A stretch of 64,000 nt of DNA, taken from JABDMH01 sp964428345. GTDB taxonomy: Bacteria > Bacteroidota > Bacteroidia > Chitinophagales > Saprospiraceae. Below, in pieces: positions 27,971 through 35,858 of this stretch (positions within the stretch are counted from its first letter, which is position 1; each line of letters begins with the position of its first letter). A program made the translations under genes and the position numbers. A model generated the notes under the pieces. That model was not told the origin of the DNA, made no database searches, and was given only the letters and a program-made list of their open reading frames with translations. The DNA lies in contig CAYRYD010000002.1 in NCBI GenBank assembly GCA_964428345.1, positions 186,001 through 250,000 on the forward strand, written 5' to 3'.

Positions 27971-29236
27971 ATGGGTACCCTGATATTTTTTATATTCTTC
28001 TTTTTATTGCTATCCGCTTTTTTTTCCGGTTCGGAAATAGCCTTCATCTCTGCCAACAAAATTCGCATTGAACTGCTTAAGGAGCAGGGGCATCTTCGCG
28101 GCCGCATTCTGAACCATTTCTATTATAATCCTCGCGACTTTCTGGGTACGATGCTGGTGGGCAACAACATTGCGCTGGTCGTTTTTACCGCCCTGATGAC
28201 CAGGCTGCTGAATCCTTTTATTGCCCCATTCTTTGGCCAGGGGATGGTTCTGGGTTTGGTCAACACCCTGACGATTACTATGGTTGTACTGATTTTTGGT
28301 GAATTTATTCCCAAAACGATCTTCCGGGTCTATGCCACCAACATGATCAGTATCCTGGCACTTCCGCTCCAGTTTTTTAAAGTCATTTTAATGCCGCCAA
28401 CCTGGCTGATGACCAAATTGTCTACCGTGATCCTGCGCATCTTTTTCCGCTCTTCGGGTGAACAAGTGACCCAGACCTTTACCCGGGTAGACCTGGAACA
28501 CTTTATCCAGGATAGTTTTGAAGGTCACGACGACGATGAGATCGACACGGATATATTTAAAAATGCCCTGAAACTGAAGGAGACCCGGGTGAGAGACTGC
28601 ATGGTACCCCGCAACGAGATCATCGCTATTGACGAAGACTCTGATATGCAGGAACTGGTTCAGTTGTTCAATGAAAGCAAATTAAGCCGGATCCTCACCT
28701 ACAAGGGTGATATCGACAATGTGACGGGCTACATTCACCACCAGCAAATCCTAAAGCAACCTAAACGCATCAAACTTGTGATCCTGGAAATACCGTTCGT
28801 GCCTGAGGCCATGAACGTTCAGGATGTGATGAATCAGATGTTTAAGTCTGAAAAAAATATCGCTTGTGTCGTCGATGAATTTGGCGGCACTGCCGGTATG
28901 ATCACCCTTGAAGACATTCTGGAGGAAATTTTTGGCGAAATTGAGGATGAACACGACGAAGAAGGTTACATCGAACAGCAGATTTCCGATCATGAATGGC
29001 TGTTTTCAGGCCGCCTGGAGATGGATTATCTGAATGAAAAATATAAAGGTCTTGACCTGCCAACCGGCGATTACAATACCTTGTCAGGGTACCTGGTCAT
29101 GACTACAGCCAAAATCCCGGAAGAAGGCTCCGTGCTGGAACTCAACGGCTATCAGTTTATCCTGGAGAAAGTAAGCAGTACGCGCATCGAAACGGTCCGG
29201 GTGATCAAGCTACTGGAAAACCACTCTGGAAGTTAA
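27971..29236 (+). CDS. CBS-domain membrane protein of the CorC/HlyC (CNNM) family
   Basis: The 421-residue protein has an N-terminal DUF21 membrane domain with about four helices (LIFFIFFFLLLSAFFSGSEIAFIS onward), a pair of CBS domains (about 205-320, starting VRDCMVPRNEI) and a C-terminal CorC/HlyC transporter-associated domain (about 335-420). Members are linked to magnesium or cobalt efflux; GldE of gliding bacteria is also of this family. The family motif GGTAGMITLEDILEEIFGEI is intact. It follows lptC by 12 bases, an arrangement common in the phylum. Ligand and transported ion cannot be told from sequence. Confidence 0.88.
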   Translation: MGTLIFFIFFFLLLSAFFSGSEIAFISANKIRIELLKEQGHLRGRILNHFYYNPRDFLGTMLVGNNIALVVFTALMTRLLNPFIAPFFGQGMVLGLVNTLTITMVVLIFGEFIPKTIFRVYATNMISILALPLQFFKVILMPPTWLMTKLSTVILRIFFRSSGEQVTQTFTRVDLEHFIQDSFEGHDDDEIDTDIFKNALKLKETRVRDCMVPRNEIIAIDEDSDMQELVQLFNESKLSRILTYKGDIDNVTGYIHHQQILKQPKRIKLVILEIPFVPEAMNVQDVMNQMFKSEKNIACVVDEFGGTAGMITLEDILEEIFGEIEDEHDEEGYIEQQISDHEWLFSGRLEMDYLNEKYKGLDLPTGDYNTLSGYLVMTTAKIPEEGSVLELNGYQFILEKVSSTRIETVRVIKLLENHSGS

Positions 29237-29269
29237 CCTGCCTAATTACCGGTAGTATACTGGTGATTC

Positions 29270-29881
29270 TTAGCCGGTGATTTCACGGGATATGACAATA
29301 AATTCATTGAGCATCATAGCAGTGGCACCCCAAACCACCCGGCCATCGATATCAAAATACGGAATGCTCTTCAGCAGCTGGCCCCGGGGAAGCTGCAAAT
29401 CGCGCTTCCGTCGGATTTCTTCGGTAAAGAGGAGCGGAATGGGCACCCGAAATGCTTCAGCTACTTCTCCGGGCTGAGGCGACAGGCTGTGTACCTGATC
29501 CGTCACGCCTACCACCGGTGTCACCAGAAATCCGCTGACCGGAATATAGAGATCTGATAAGGTACCCAGGATCTTCACGTCATCAGTGAGTAATCCAATC
29601 TCTTCACGGGCTTCACGGAGAGCACAGGCTTCAATGCTTTCGTCGCAGGGCTCCAGTTTGCCACCTGGCAGGGATATTTGACCGCTATGCTTATCCCGGT
29701 TATCGGTTATCCGTCGAATGAGAACCGTATGCAGGATATCCTGATGGTAGTGTAGCAGTAAAAGCACTCCCGCCTGAATCGCATCTGGAGTTGGATCAAA
29801 ACTCAACCGGCCGGCATAAGCTGCCATCTGCAGGTGGGCTTCGCGGCCAGGTAAGGGTGAAAGCAGCCGCTTTTCAAGCAA
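29270..29881 (-). CDS. Nudix hydrolase, probable CoA pyrophosphatase
   Basis: A 203-residue Nudix enzyme. The Nudix box is complete: GGKLEPCDESIEACALREAREEIGL (G-x5-E-x7-REUxEExGU), with the upstream segment RRITDNRDKHSGQISLPGG that marks the NudL / CoA pyrophosphatase group. Such enzymes cleave CoA or acyl-CoA to phosphopantetheine and 3',5'-ADP, recycling oxidised or excess CoA. It is 24 bases downstream of hemD on the minus strand and likely cotranscribed. Substrate is inferred from the box and its flank only. Confidence 0.88.
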   Translation of the reverse strand: MLEKRLLSPLPGREAHLQMAAYAGRLSFDPTPDAIQAGVLLLLHYHQDILHTVLIRRITDNRDKHSGQISLPGGKLEPCDESIEACALREAREEIGLLTDDVKILGTLSDLYIPVSGFLVTPVVGVTDQVHSLSPQPGEVAEAFRVPIPLLFTEEIRRKRDLQLPRGQLLKSIPYFDIDGRVVWGATAMMLNEFIVISREITG

Positions 29882-29905
29882 AGCAATATAGTCGATCAGC
29901 TGACG

Positions 29906-30679
29906 CTATTTTTTGTTGGCTTCCTGGATATATTTCTCAAGTGCCATGGTCATGGATGGTGTTTCGGGAGCAGGAGCCATAATGTTGATCGTGAGCCCCC
30001 TCTCCATGACTGCCGCCCCGGTACTGCTACCGAAAACGGCAATCCGGGTTTCATTTTGTTTAAAATCGGGAAAATTTTCATACAGCGACTGGATCCCAAG
30101 GGGGCTAAAGAACACCAGGACATCATAAAAAATGTCCCGCAGATCTGACAGATCACTGCTCACCGTACGGTACATCATGGCTTCCTTAAAGTTAACCCCA
30201 ATTTTCTCCAGGTACTCTACCACCGGTTTGGCCCCCAGGTTGGAGCAGGGCAGCAAAAACTTCTCTGACTTATGTTTATTGAAATAATTCGACAGATCCT
30301 CGATATCGCGTTTACCCACAAAAACCTTGCGCTTGCGGTAGATAATAAACTTTTGCAGGTAATGGGCGATGGCTTCCGAAAGACAGAAATACTTCATGTC
30401 CTGCGAAATCTTGATACGCATTTCCTCGCACATCCTGAAATAATGCTCAATCGCATTTTTACTGGTAAAGATGACCGCACTGTATTCATCCGGCCGGATC
30501 CTGTTTTTCCTGAATTCCTTCTCTGTTACTCCCTCTACATGAATAAAAGGTCGAAAGTCGATCTTGAGACCATACTTTTGCTCCAGATTATAATAAGGTG
30601 AGCGCTCTGGTTTTGGCTGTGAGATCAGGATGGTCTTGACCTTCTTGTATTTCTTTGCTTCTGCGTTTGATGCTGACAT
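29906..30679 (-). CDS. hemD: Uroporphyrinogen-III synthase
   Basis: Cyclises hydroxymethylbilane to uroporphyrinogen III in haem and sirohaem synthesis. The sequence of this family is poorly conserved; support comes from the 257-residue length, two alpha/beta halves, SAVIFTSKNAIEHYF near residue 68 and the later VLVFFSPLGIQSLYENF and IAVFGSSTGAAVMERGL segments, and from the neighbouring DUF4271 gene, a pairing typical of Bacteroidota. It lies 23 bases after the DUF4271 stop. The start MSASNAEAKKYKK fits other phylum members. Confidence 0.85.
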   Translation of the reverse strand: MSASNAEAKKYKKVKTILISQPKPERSPYYNLEQKYGLKIDFRPFIHVEGVTEKEFRKNRIRPDEYSAVIFTSKNAIEHYFRMCEEMRIKISQDMKYFCLSEAIAHYLQKFIIYRKRKVFVGKRDIEDLSNYFNKHKSEKFLLPCSNLGAKPVVEYLEKIGVNFKEAMMYRTVSSDLSDLRDIFYDVLVFFSPLGIQSLYENFPDFKQNETRIAVFGSSTGAAVMERGLTINIMAPAPETPSMTMALEKYIQEANKK

Positions 30680-30702
30680 TCAATTTGCTTTGAATGAAAA
30701 AA

Positions 30703-31821
30703 TCAATATTCAAAATTGCCCAGGGCAAGTTTTCCAACGATCAATAAGGGTGCGATTTCGGCGCTGCAAAGATAGAGAAAAAAATGAAATAGGTAAGAAC
30801 GCACCAACCGGCCCGAAATAAACAATCCTTTGAGCTGCCGGAAAAAATAAAGTAGGACCACAAGCGCAATGCCGGTCCAGAGGGTCATAATTACCAGTGA
30901 TTCCGGTCCGAAAGCAATCAATAGGTTGATAGGCAGCAAAGCTAATCCAAGCAGGATGTTGACCAAAATGGTCACAAATCCATACAAGCTGGCTTCTTTC
31001 TCTACCGGAAAGGCAGAAGCTATGGTCCCCAACGAAAGATGCTTGAGCAGATAAGTGCCCATGACCAATAGTATGCAAATCAAAAGAACCAGGACAGAAC
31101 TACCCTCGTACCAGTTGTAAAAGTCAAGAAACATGTAGGTAAAGAATCCGGCATTTAGAAAGAAATGCAGATAAAACAACCAATACAGCCAGGGCATGGT
31201 TTTGTACTCACGGTAAAGAAACCGCAGGTAATTATCGTTGGCAATAGCCCGGTAAGCCTTTCTTACCAGAGCACGGTTTACAGCGAGTAATGAGGTTAAC
31301 AATAAAAGGATCAGTATGGAGGCTCCCAGGAAAATACTGCGGTTTTCGAGCTCAAGATCTGCCGATAATGGCAACTTGTGCAGCTGTCCCGCCAGTCCAG
31401 ACGGCTTTACCAGAAGGGTCCTGGGGTTTGACAAATCTTTCGATACCCTTTTCTCTTTGTCCGTCTTCACACCCATCAGGGTTGAAGAGTTGGTATCGGT
31501 TGCCTCCGCCAGATTTTCCTCCAGGGGAAGCGGGACAGGTATGGTATCGGATAGCGTATCGCGCTTAACTCCATCAGCAGCTGTCATGCTGTCCTTGTTG
31601 AAGAAAAGAGCGCTGTCGACCGTTGCATTCGAGGTAACAGGTTCTGGTGATCGTATCAGAGTATCGGCCGTCGGGGCAGATTTACGAGGTATGCGGTTTT
31701 TCAGTTCAAACGGATTCTCCTGCTGGCTTAAAACAAAAAGGTTCGTGCCAAACAGCAAAAGAGAGCACAGAATAGCCCTGATCAGTGGAAAAGCCCTTTT
31801 AGATACCAGTGTATAATCCAA
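30703..31821 (-). CDS. DUF4271 membrane protein with long secreted N-terminal part
   Basis: An inner-membrane protein of unknown function. A hydrophobic signal-like segment (RAILCSLLLFGTNLFVLSQQ) is followed by a disordered, Ser/Thr-rich periplasmic region of about 130 residues, then about seven membrane helices containing the DUF4271 domain (LYWLFYLHFFLNAGFFTYMF onward). The frame is open to an ATG at 31914, but a good promoter (TTTG-N22-TATCTTTG, 31841-31874) lies within that extension, so I place the start at TTG 31821 (372 residues); the N-terminus remains uncertain. The DUF4271-hemD pairing is conserved in the phylum and hints at a link to haem or sirohaem synthesis, so far unproven. Confidence 0.8.
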   Translation of the reverse strand: MDYTLVSKRAFPLIRAILCSLLLFGTNLFVLSQQENPFELKNRIPRKSAPTADTLIRSPEPVTSNATVDSALFFNKDSMTAADGVKRDTLSDTIPVPLPLEENLAEATDTNSSTLMGVKTDKEKRVSKDLSNPRTLLVKPSGLAGQLHKLPLSADLELENRSIFLGASILILLLLTSLLAVNRALVRKAYRAIANDNYLRFLYREYKTMPWLYWLFYLHFFLNAGFFTYMFLDFYNWYEGSSVLVLLICILLVMGTYLLKHLSLGTIASAFPVEKEASLYGFVTILVNILLGLALLPINLLIAFGPESLVIMTLWTGIALVVLLYFFRQLKGLFISGRLVRSYLFHFFLYLCSAEIAPLLIVGKLALGNFEY

Positions 31822-31840
31822 TCCCTGAGCGATTATGCCG

Positions 31841-31874
31841 CAAAGATAACGATATTGAAACCAGCTTAGGCAAA
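31841..31874 (-). promoter_or_regulatory. Promoter for DUF4271-hemD-Nudix genes
   Basis: On the minus strand TTTG (31871-31874) is followed after 22 bases by TATCTTTG (31841-31848), a good match to the Bacteroidota consensus with slightly long spacing. Transcription would begin near 31835, only about 15 bases before the TTG proposed as the start codon. Confidence 0.55.
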
Positions 31875-31946
31875 TTCCTCCCTTCTTAACATTCCTGTTG
31901 ATCCGGATATTCACAGGAGTGGAAGGGGAGTCTTGATGTCCCGGAT

Positions 31947-31981
31947 AAAAAGAGCCCCCCGAAAACCGGAGAACTCTTTTT
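31947..31981 (-). terminator. Terminator downstream of the DUF1573 gene
   Basis: AAAAAGAG (31947-31954) pairs perfectly with CTCTTTTT (31974-31981), with GC pairs inside the loop region (CCG/CGG). The A/T arms give a T tail on either strand. It is 29 bases past the DUF1573 stop and separates that gene from the DUF4271 promoter. Confidence 0.65.
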
Positions 31982-32009
31982 GGAGACGCAACTGAATTTT
32001 TCGGTGAGG

Positions 32010-32396
32010 CTACTTTCCGGGATCTACTGTACCTTTAATGACCAGAATAAAGGGATCTTCCTTCAAATTGGTAAACACCGAAACTGTCTTGCGAAAGGCA
32101 CCGGGTGTTTTGGCATTGAAAGTAGCCTCGATTTCTGCTGTACTGCCGGCCGGAACAGGCTCAGTAGGATAGTTAGTGGTCGTGCATCCGCAGGACCCTT
32201 TCACATTTTTCAGGATCAGTGGCTGGTCACTGTCATTGGTAATCATGAAAGTGGCTTTTTGAGGGATGCCCTGTTTAATGGAACCAAAATCGTGTTCCGT
32301 CTTGTCAAAATGCAGCAATTCGGCTCCGGTAAAAGCAAAAGCCGCGAATACTACCGGCAGCAGAGATTGCATCAACTTAAGAGAATAGGCCTTCAT
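32010..32396 (-). CDS. Exported DUF1573 protein
   Basis: A 128-residue protein with a signal peptide (LLPVVFAAFAFTGA, cleavage near residue 25) and a single DUF1573 immunoglobulin-like domain: FDKTEHDFGSIKQG, ATFMITNDSDQPLILKNVKGSCGCTTTNYP, and the closing GAFRKTVSVFTN. The CGC motif is typical. DUF1573 proteins are abundant in Bacteroidota and their function is unknown. It is divergent from the histidine kinase gene at 32548; the 150-base gap holds a -7 element for each direction and three direct repeats, so this gene may be under the same two-component system. Confidence 0.88.
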   Translation of the reverse strand: MKAYSLKLMQSLLPVVFAAFAFTGAELLHFDKTEHDFGSIKQGIPQKATFMITNDSDQPLILKNVKGSCGCTTTNYPTEPVPAGSTAEIEATFNAKTPGAFRKTVSVFTNLKEDPFILVIKGTVDPGK

Positions 32397-32425
32397 AGTT
32401 TAAGGTTTTAATGAAATGAATGATG

Positions 32426-32433
32426 CAAACCTA
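32426..32433 (-). promoter_or_regulatory. -7 promoter element for the DUF1573 gene (TAGGTTTG)
   Basis: TAGGTTTG on the minus strand matches TAnnTTTG and ends 30 bases before the ATG at 32396. The direct repeats at 32456-32499 lie just upstream of it. No clear -33 box. Confidence 0.4.
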
Positions 32434-32455
32434 CACCAGGTCAGAACAAGGATCC

Positions 32456-32499
32456 GTTAATGACTTTCAAATGATTGTTAATGAGATGTTAATGACTTT
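32456..32499. repeat. Three GTTAATGA direct repeats in a divergent regulatory region
   Basis: GTTAATGA occurs at 32456-32463, 32477-32484 and 32488-32495, start-to-start spacings 21 and 11, about two and one helical turns. The first and third copies extend to GTTAATGACTTT. They lie between the DUF1573 gene and the kinase-regulator operon and end at the expected -33 region of the kinase promoter. Tandem sites one turn apart are typical of OmpR-family regulators, and the operon encodes one, so autoregulation is likely but inferred. Confidence 0.55.
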
Positions 32500-32520
32500 T
32501 ACCAGCCTGGAAAACCGGTC

Positions 32521-32528
32521 TAATTTCG
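32521..32528 (+). promoter_or_regulatory. -7 promoter element for the kinase-regulator operon (TAATTTCG)
   Basis: TAATTTCG, one base from TAnnTTTG, lies 20 bases before the ATG at 32548, with TTTT at 32497-32500, exactly 20 bases upstream, as a weak -33 box. The same TAnnTTCG form occurs before moxR and asnS. Confidence 0.45.
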
Positions 32529-32547
32529 TGATATAAGCTGATCGCCC

Positions 32548-33831
32548 ATGAGCAATACCTCCATCTGGAAAGTTGTGATCTCCGCTGCTCTGGCGCTGAT
32601 CTGTATTTGCATTGTACAGGGATACTGGCTAACGCATTCCTTTGATCAAAGTGAAAAGGCCTTTGAAGAAAAAGTGCACATCGCCCTCCGAAACGTAGCC
32701 CGGCAGGTATCAGAGCTCAAACAGGTGCAGCTTCCTTCCCATGATCTGATCCTTCCCGTCTCCCAGGATTATTACCTCGTCAATATCCGCGATGCGATCG
32801 ATGCCAAAAACCTGGAGTTCTATCTGCGTCAGGAGTTCGAATCCATCGGCTTACGCACGGATTTTGAATATGGAATTTACGACTGCAATACCGATCAGAT
32901 GGTTTATGGCAATTACATAAGTCATCTTGATGAACCAGTCATCATGTCATCATCCAAATCGTTGGTAGTACCGGTACCCAATGACTTTGTCTATTACTTC
33001 GGAGTACGTTTTCCGGACCGGAAAGGATATATGCTGAAAAATCAGTGGTTGCCAATCCTTTTTACGGTCATCCTATTTCTGGCCGTCCTGTTCTTCGCCT
33101 ACGCGACTTTCGAGATTTTGCGTCAGAAAAAATTATCCGATTTGCAAAAAGACTTTATCAATAATATGACACACGAGTTTAAGACCCCGCTCTCGAGTAT
33201 CAGAATCAGCTCAGAAGTCTTCCTCCAGCACCAGCAAATACAGCAGGATCAGCGGCTCATTCGCTATGCCCGGATCATTAGCGACCAGGCCAATCGCTTA
33301 AATGACCAGGTAGAAAGGGTACTCCAGATCGCCGGCTTGCAGCATGGGAAGATTAAATTGCACCTTCAGCCCACAGATCTTCGTCAGGTGGTCAGGGAAA
33401 TGATCGATCAGCTGAAAAGCCGGATGGAAAAGGACGGAGCCATCATCAAGTCGTTTTTCAAAGGTGAGGACTTTCTGCTGCAGGCCGATCGGCATCACCT
33501 CTCGAATATGCTTTATAACCTGACTGACAATGCTTTAAAATACAGCAGAGAACCAGCCCGGGTGACCATTGAAGCTTCCGAAAGCGGGGAGCACATAAAG
33601 CTGGCAATCATTGATCAGGGTATTGGTATCGACCGGGTTTTTCTTCCCAGGCTGGATCAGCAATTCTTCCGGGTACCGACCGGCAATGTGCACAATACAA
33701 AAGGATTTGGACTGGGTCTGCACTATGTCAGACAAATGGTAAGAGCGCATGGTTGGGAAATGTCTATAGAAAGTGAACCAGGGAAGGGAACCACAGTAAT
33801 CCTCGGCATTAAAAAAAAGATGGCACAGTGA
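32548..33831 (+). CDS. Sensor histidine kinase
   Basis: A 427-residue membrane kinase. Helix 1 is at about 8-28 (VVISAALALICICIVQGYW), a periplasmic sensor domain of about 140 residues follows, and helix 2 is near 168-190 (LPILFTVILFLAVLFFAYATF). The HisKA phosphorylation site is H209 in NNMTHEFKTPLSSI, and the ATPase part has the N box (DNALKY), G1 (IDQGIGID) and G2 (GFGLGLHYV). The sensor domain is not a recognised PAS or Cache by eye. Its stop overlaps the GTG start of the response regulator by four bases. The stimulus is unknown. Confidence 0.93.
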   Translation: MSNTSIWKVVISAALALICICIVQGYWLTHSFDQSEKAFEEKVHIALRNVARQVSELKQVQLPSHDLILPVSQDYYLVNIRDAIDAKNLEFYLRQEFESIGLRTDFEYGIYDCNTDQMVYGNYISHLDEPVIMSSSKSLVVPVPNDFVYYFGVRFPDRKGYMLKNQWLPILFTVILFLAVLFFAYATFEILRQKKLSDLQKDFINNMTHEFKTPLSSIRISSEVFLQHQQIQQDQRLIRYARIISDQANRLNDQVERVLQIAGLQHGKIKLHLQPTDLRQVVREMIDQLKSRMEKDGAIIKSFFKGEDFLLQADRHHLSNMLYNLTDNALKYSREPARVTIEASESGEHIKLAIIDQGIGIDRVFLPRLDQQFFRVPTGNVHNTKGFGLGLHYVRQMVRAHGWEMSIESEPGKGTTVILGIKKKMAQ

Positions 33832-34529
33832 AGCATCATGCCCAAACACCACACATCCTCTACGTCGAAGATGACGAAACGCTGGCCTTCGTGACCATTG
33901 ATAACCTGGAACAACATGGATATCAGGTGACGCACTTTACCAGTGGTGCAACCGTACTGGAACAAATTAACCGGTTGGATTTCGATTTGGTGATTCTTGA
34001 CGTCATGCTGCCTGAGGTTGACGGCTTTACCATCGGTCAGGCAATCCGTCGCCATCACCCTGAAGTACCCATCCTTTATCTCACAGCCAGATCGCTCAAA
34101 GAAGACCGGCTGCGGGGATTCGAACTGGGCGCCGATGATTACATTACCAAACCCTTCAGCATCGAAGAACTTTTATTTCGCATCAACGTTTTTCTAAAAA
34201 GAAGCCGGATTACCAACTCGCACAATCAGAGTCACATAGTCATCGGACAATTTACCTTTGACCATCTCAATCTGACGCTGGAGCGTGACCTTCACCGGAA
34301 GATATTGACCCAGAAAGAGGCCGATTTGTTAAAATACCTGGTGCAGCAGCAAAATCAGATTTGTAAAAGAAGCGACATTTTGGAGAAAATCTGGGGGGAA
34401 GATGATTACTTTATGGGGCGTAGTCTGGATGTGTTTATCAGCCGGTTGCGTAAGTATCTGGCTGCCGATGATTCAATTCAGCTGGAAAACATTCACGGCG
34501 TTGGCTTTAAACTCAAAACAAATGCCTAA
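33828..34529 (+). CDS. OmpR-family response regulator
   Basis: A 233-residue transcription factor. The receiver domain has the acidic pair D15-D16, phospho-acceptor D58 (VILDVMLPEVDG), the conserved Thr/Ser in YLTARS and Lys in YITKPFS. The C-terminal winged helix (about 130-233) includes LTQKEADLLKYLVQQ and GRSLDVFISRLRKYL. The start is GTG 33828 within GTGA, overlapping the kinase stop, a clear case of translational coupling. The downstream lipoprotein gene starts eight bases inside its 3' end. Its own promoter carries three direct repeats suited to binding by this class. Confidence 0.94.
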   Translation: MKHHAQTPHILYVEDDETLAFVTIDNLEQHGYQVTHFTSGATVLEQINRLDFDLVILDVMLPEVDGFTIGQAIRRHHPEVPILYLTARSLKEDRLRGFELGADDYITKPFSIEELLFRINVFLKRSRITNSHNQSHIVIGQFTFDHLNLTLERDLHRKILTQKEADLLKYLVQQQNQICKRSDILEKIWGEDDYFMGRSLDVFISRLRKYLAADDSIQLENIHGVGFKLKTNA

Positions 34530-34779
34530 GATTTTCCTTTTCCTGTTTTTGGGGTCGGCCCTGACCGGTTGTGCAGAGCGGGAAGTGATTCTGACCCGTG
34601 AGGATCTCCGTCTGGCCGATTCACTTTTTCTGGTGAGCCGGAACGAGTGGAGTGTCAGGTTGGAAGATAGTTGCAAGGTCTTACGGGAAGTCATGCTACC
34701 GGTCTGGATTGACTCGATCCGGACTCAACGCCTTTCTGAAATCAATTTGATGTTGAAAAAGCATGAAGAAACAAAGTAG
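34522..34779 (+). CDS. Small lipoprotein 1, co-operonic with the two-component system
   Basis: ATG 34522 gives 85 residues with a signal peptide and lipobox (SALTGC, C17), then a charged helical segment (LTREDLRLADSLFLVSRNEW onward) rich in Arg, Glu and Leu. The frame extends upstream to 34402 inside the response regulator gene, but that part has no signal and is a shadow. It overlaps the regulator by eight bases and the next lipoprotein by 17, so four genes are tightly packed. No known domain. It may act as an accessory or target of the sensor in the periplasm. Confidence 0.7.
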   Translation: MPKIFLFLFLGSALTGCAEREVILTREDLRLADSLFLVSRNEWSVRLEDSCKVLREVMLPVWIDSIRTQRLSEINLMLKKHEETK

Positions 34780-35137
34780 GACGCTAATCTTGCTTACCGG
34801 TATGTTTGTGCTGTCCTGCCAGACCGATGAGAGTGTGCTGATCCAGCAGATGATCGATCAAAAGGTGGAAGAGAGGCTTCAAAACTATATTGCGCTGGAA
34901 AAACAAAGGTGCAAGGTCCGGGTTTTGGAAGAAGCCAGCCGGATCGCCGATAGCCTGTTGAGGGAAAACCCGGTCTTCATTACCCTTGATTCCTTGCAAC
35001 GGCCACCCGTTCCGCTAAAACCGGTACGTCCCGAATTTGAAAGAAGGAAAGACAGCATTCTGATCGCACCAATCATACCCCCAAAAGACAGCATTGCTCC
35101 GGACACTTCCACCAGTGGGGTTGAAAGTGATACCTAA
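34763..35137 (+). CDS. Small lipoprotein 2, co-operonic with the two-component system
   Basis: A 124-residue lipoprotein: signal peptide with lipobox ending VLSC (C19), a helical, charged middle (IQQMIDQKVEERLQNYIALEKQRCKVRVLEEASRI by position about 27-62) and a Pro-rich tail (LQRPPVPLKPVRPEF, IIPPKDSIAPD). The shape, helix plus Pro-rich end, is similar to a short coiled coil tethered to the membrane. It starts inside the preceding lipoprotein gene. I do not recognise a family. The next gene is convergent, ending 14 bases away. Confidence 0.7.
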   Translation: MKKQSRTLILLTGMFVLSCQTDESVLIQQMIDQKVEERLQNYIALEKQRCKVRVLEEASRIADSLLRENPVFITLDSLQRPPVPLKPVRPEFERRKDSILIAPIIPPKDSIAPDTSTSGVESDT

Positions 35138-35151
35138 GAACTCGGTTCGGG

Positions 35152-35799
35152 CTAATCGATCCCTTCCGCAAAAGCTTCCAGCCTGGCCGACCATTTGCGG
35201 ATGACCTCATTCAGGTCCCTCCAGCTAAAAGCATCCTTTCCGAAAAAAGCATCAATAAAAGAGGAGAACCGGGTGAGCCGGGCATAATAGGGTATGGGGC
35301 GCGAAAGTGGTCTCATCCGGAAATCGGATAAAACCAGGGCATCGGCCCCACTTTCCGTCGTTGCTCTTCGAACCAGATAGATATCCGGATCCGTTTTCTT
35401 TGTGCTCAGTAATTGCCTGACAGATGTATCCGCTATAAAATCATAGGCCGAAAAGGAATAGTAGCGGCTGACTGCAGCCTGCAGTGCTACACTAAAACTA
35501 TCGACTTCCAGCTTTTCGGCTTCGATCCGGCTTAACAAACGTATCTTCTGATTGGGTTTCGTGGCACGGGTGGCCTCCTCCTTCAATGCAGCGAGTTTGT
35601 CAGTGGCTGTCGGCAAAACAAAATAGACGGTCGATTTCCTGAGATTCGACACAATCGCGACCGGATCCGATTGAGCCATCAGGTTACTTTGGGGAATGAC
35701 CCCCAAAAGAACCATTACTGAAAATGTAAGGGTTAAAAGTTCGTTAAACACCGGCGTACAGCCTGTGTTGCTGCCAGTCGACTCCGTATTTTCGCACAT
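35152..35799 (-). CDS. Secreted protein of unknown function
   Basis: A 215-residue frame with a hydrophobic stretch (LLTLTFSVMVLLGVIPQSNLMAQ) that looks like a signal peptide ending near residue 43, preceded by an unusual 20-residue polar N-terminus. The true start may therefore be the internal ATG before VLLGVIPQ. The mature part holds STVYFVLPTATDKLAALKEEA, SRYYSFSAYDFIADTSVRQLL, DIYLVRRATTESGADALVLSDF and ends FSWRDLNEVIRKWSARLEAFAEG. No domain is recognised. It is convergent with the lipoprotein genes and divergent from moxR. Confidence 0.65.
   Translation of the reverse strand: MCENTESTGSNTGCTPVFNELLTLTFSVMVLLGVIPQSNLMAQSDPVAIVSNLRKSTVYFVLPTATDKLAALKEEATRATKPNQKIRLLSRIEAEKLEVDSFSVALQAAVSRYYSFSAYDFIADTSVRQLLSTKKTDPDIYLVRRATTESGADALVLSDFRMRPLSRPIPYYARLTRFSSFIDAFFGKDAFSWRDLNEVIRKWSARLEAFAEGID
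35787..35794 (+). promoter_or_regulatory. -7 promoter element for the moxR-bat operon (TATTTTCG)
   Basis: TATTTTCG fits the TAnnTTCG variant and lies 65 bases before the moxR ATG at 35859. TGTG at 35764-35767, 19 bases upstream, is a weak -33 match. The motif overlaps the N-terminal end of the divergent secreted-protein gene. Confidence 0.4.
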
Positions 35800-35858
35800 T
35801 ATTGGGTAAAAAATGTCATTTTTACGCCCCTTATCTAATCTTTAAACGACAACCTAAA

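Noticed and set aside
33800..33831. A8 run at the end of the histidine kinase gene as a slippage site
   Set aside because: It affects only the last few residues and the overlap with the regulator, so no functional product is predicted.
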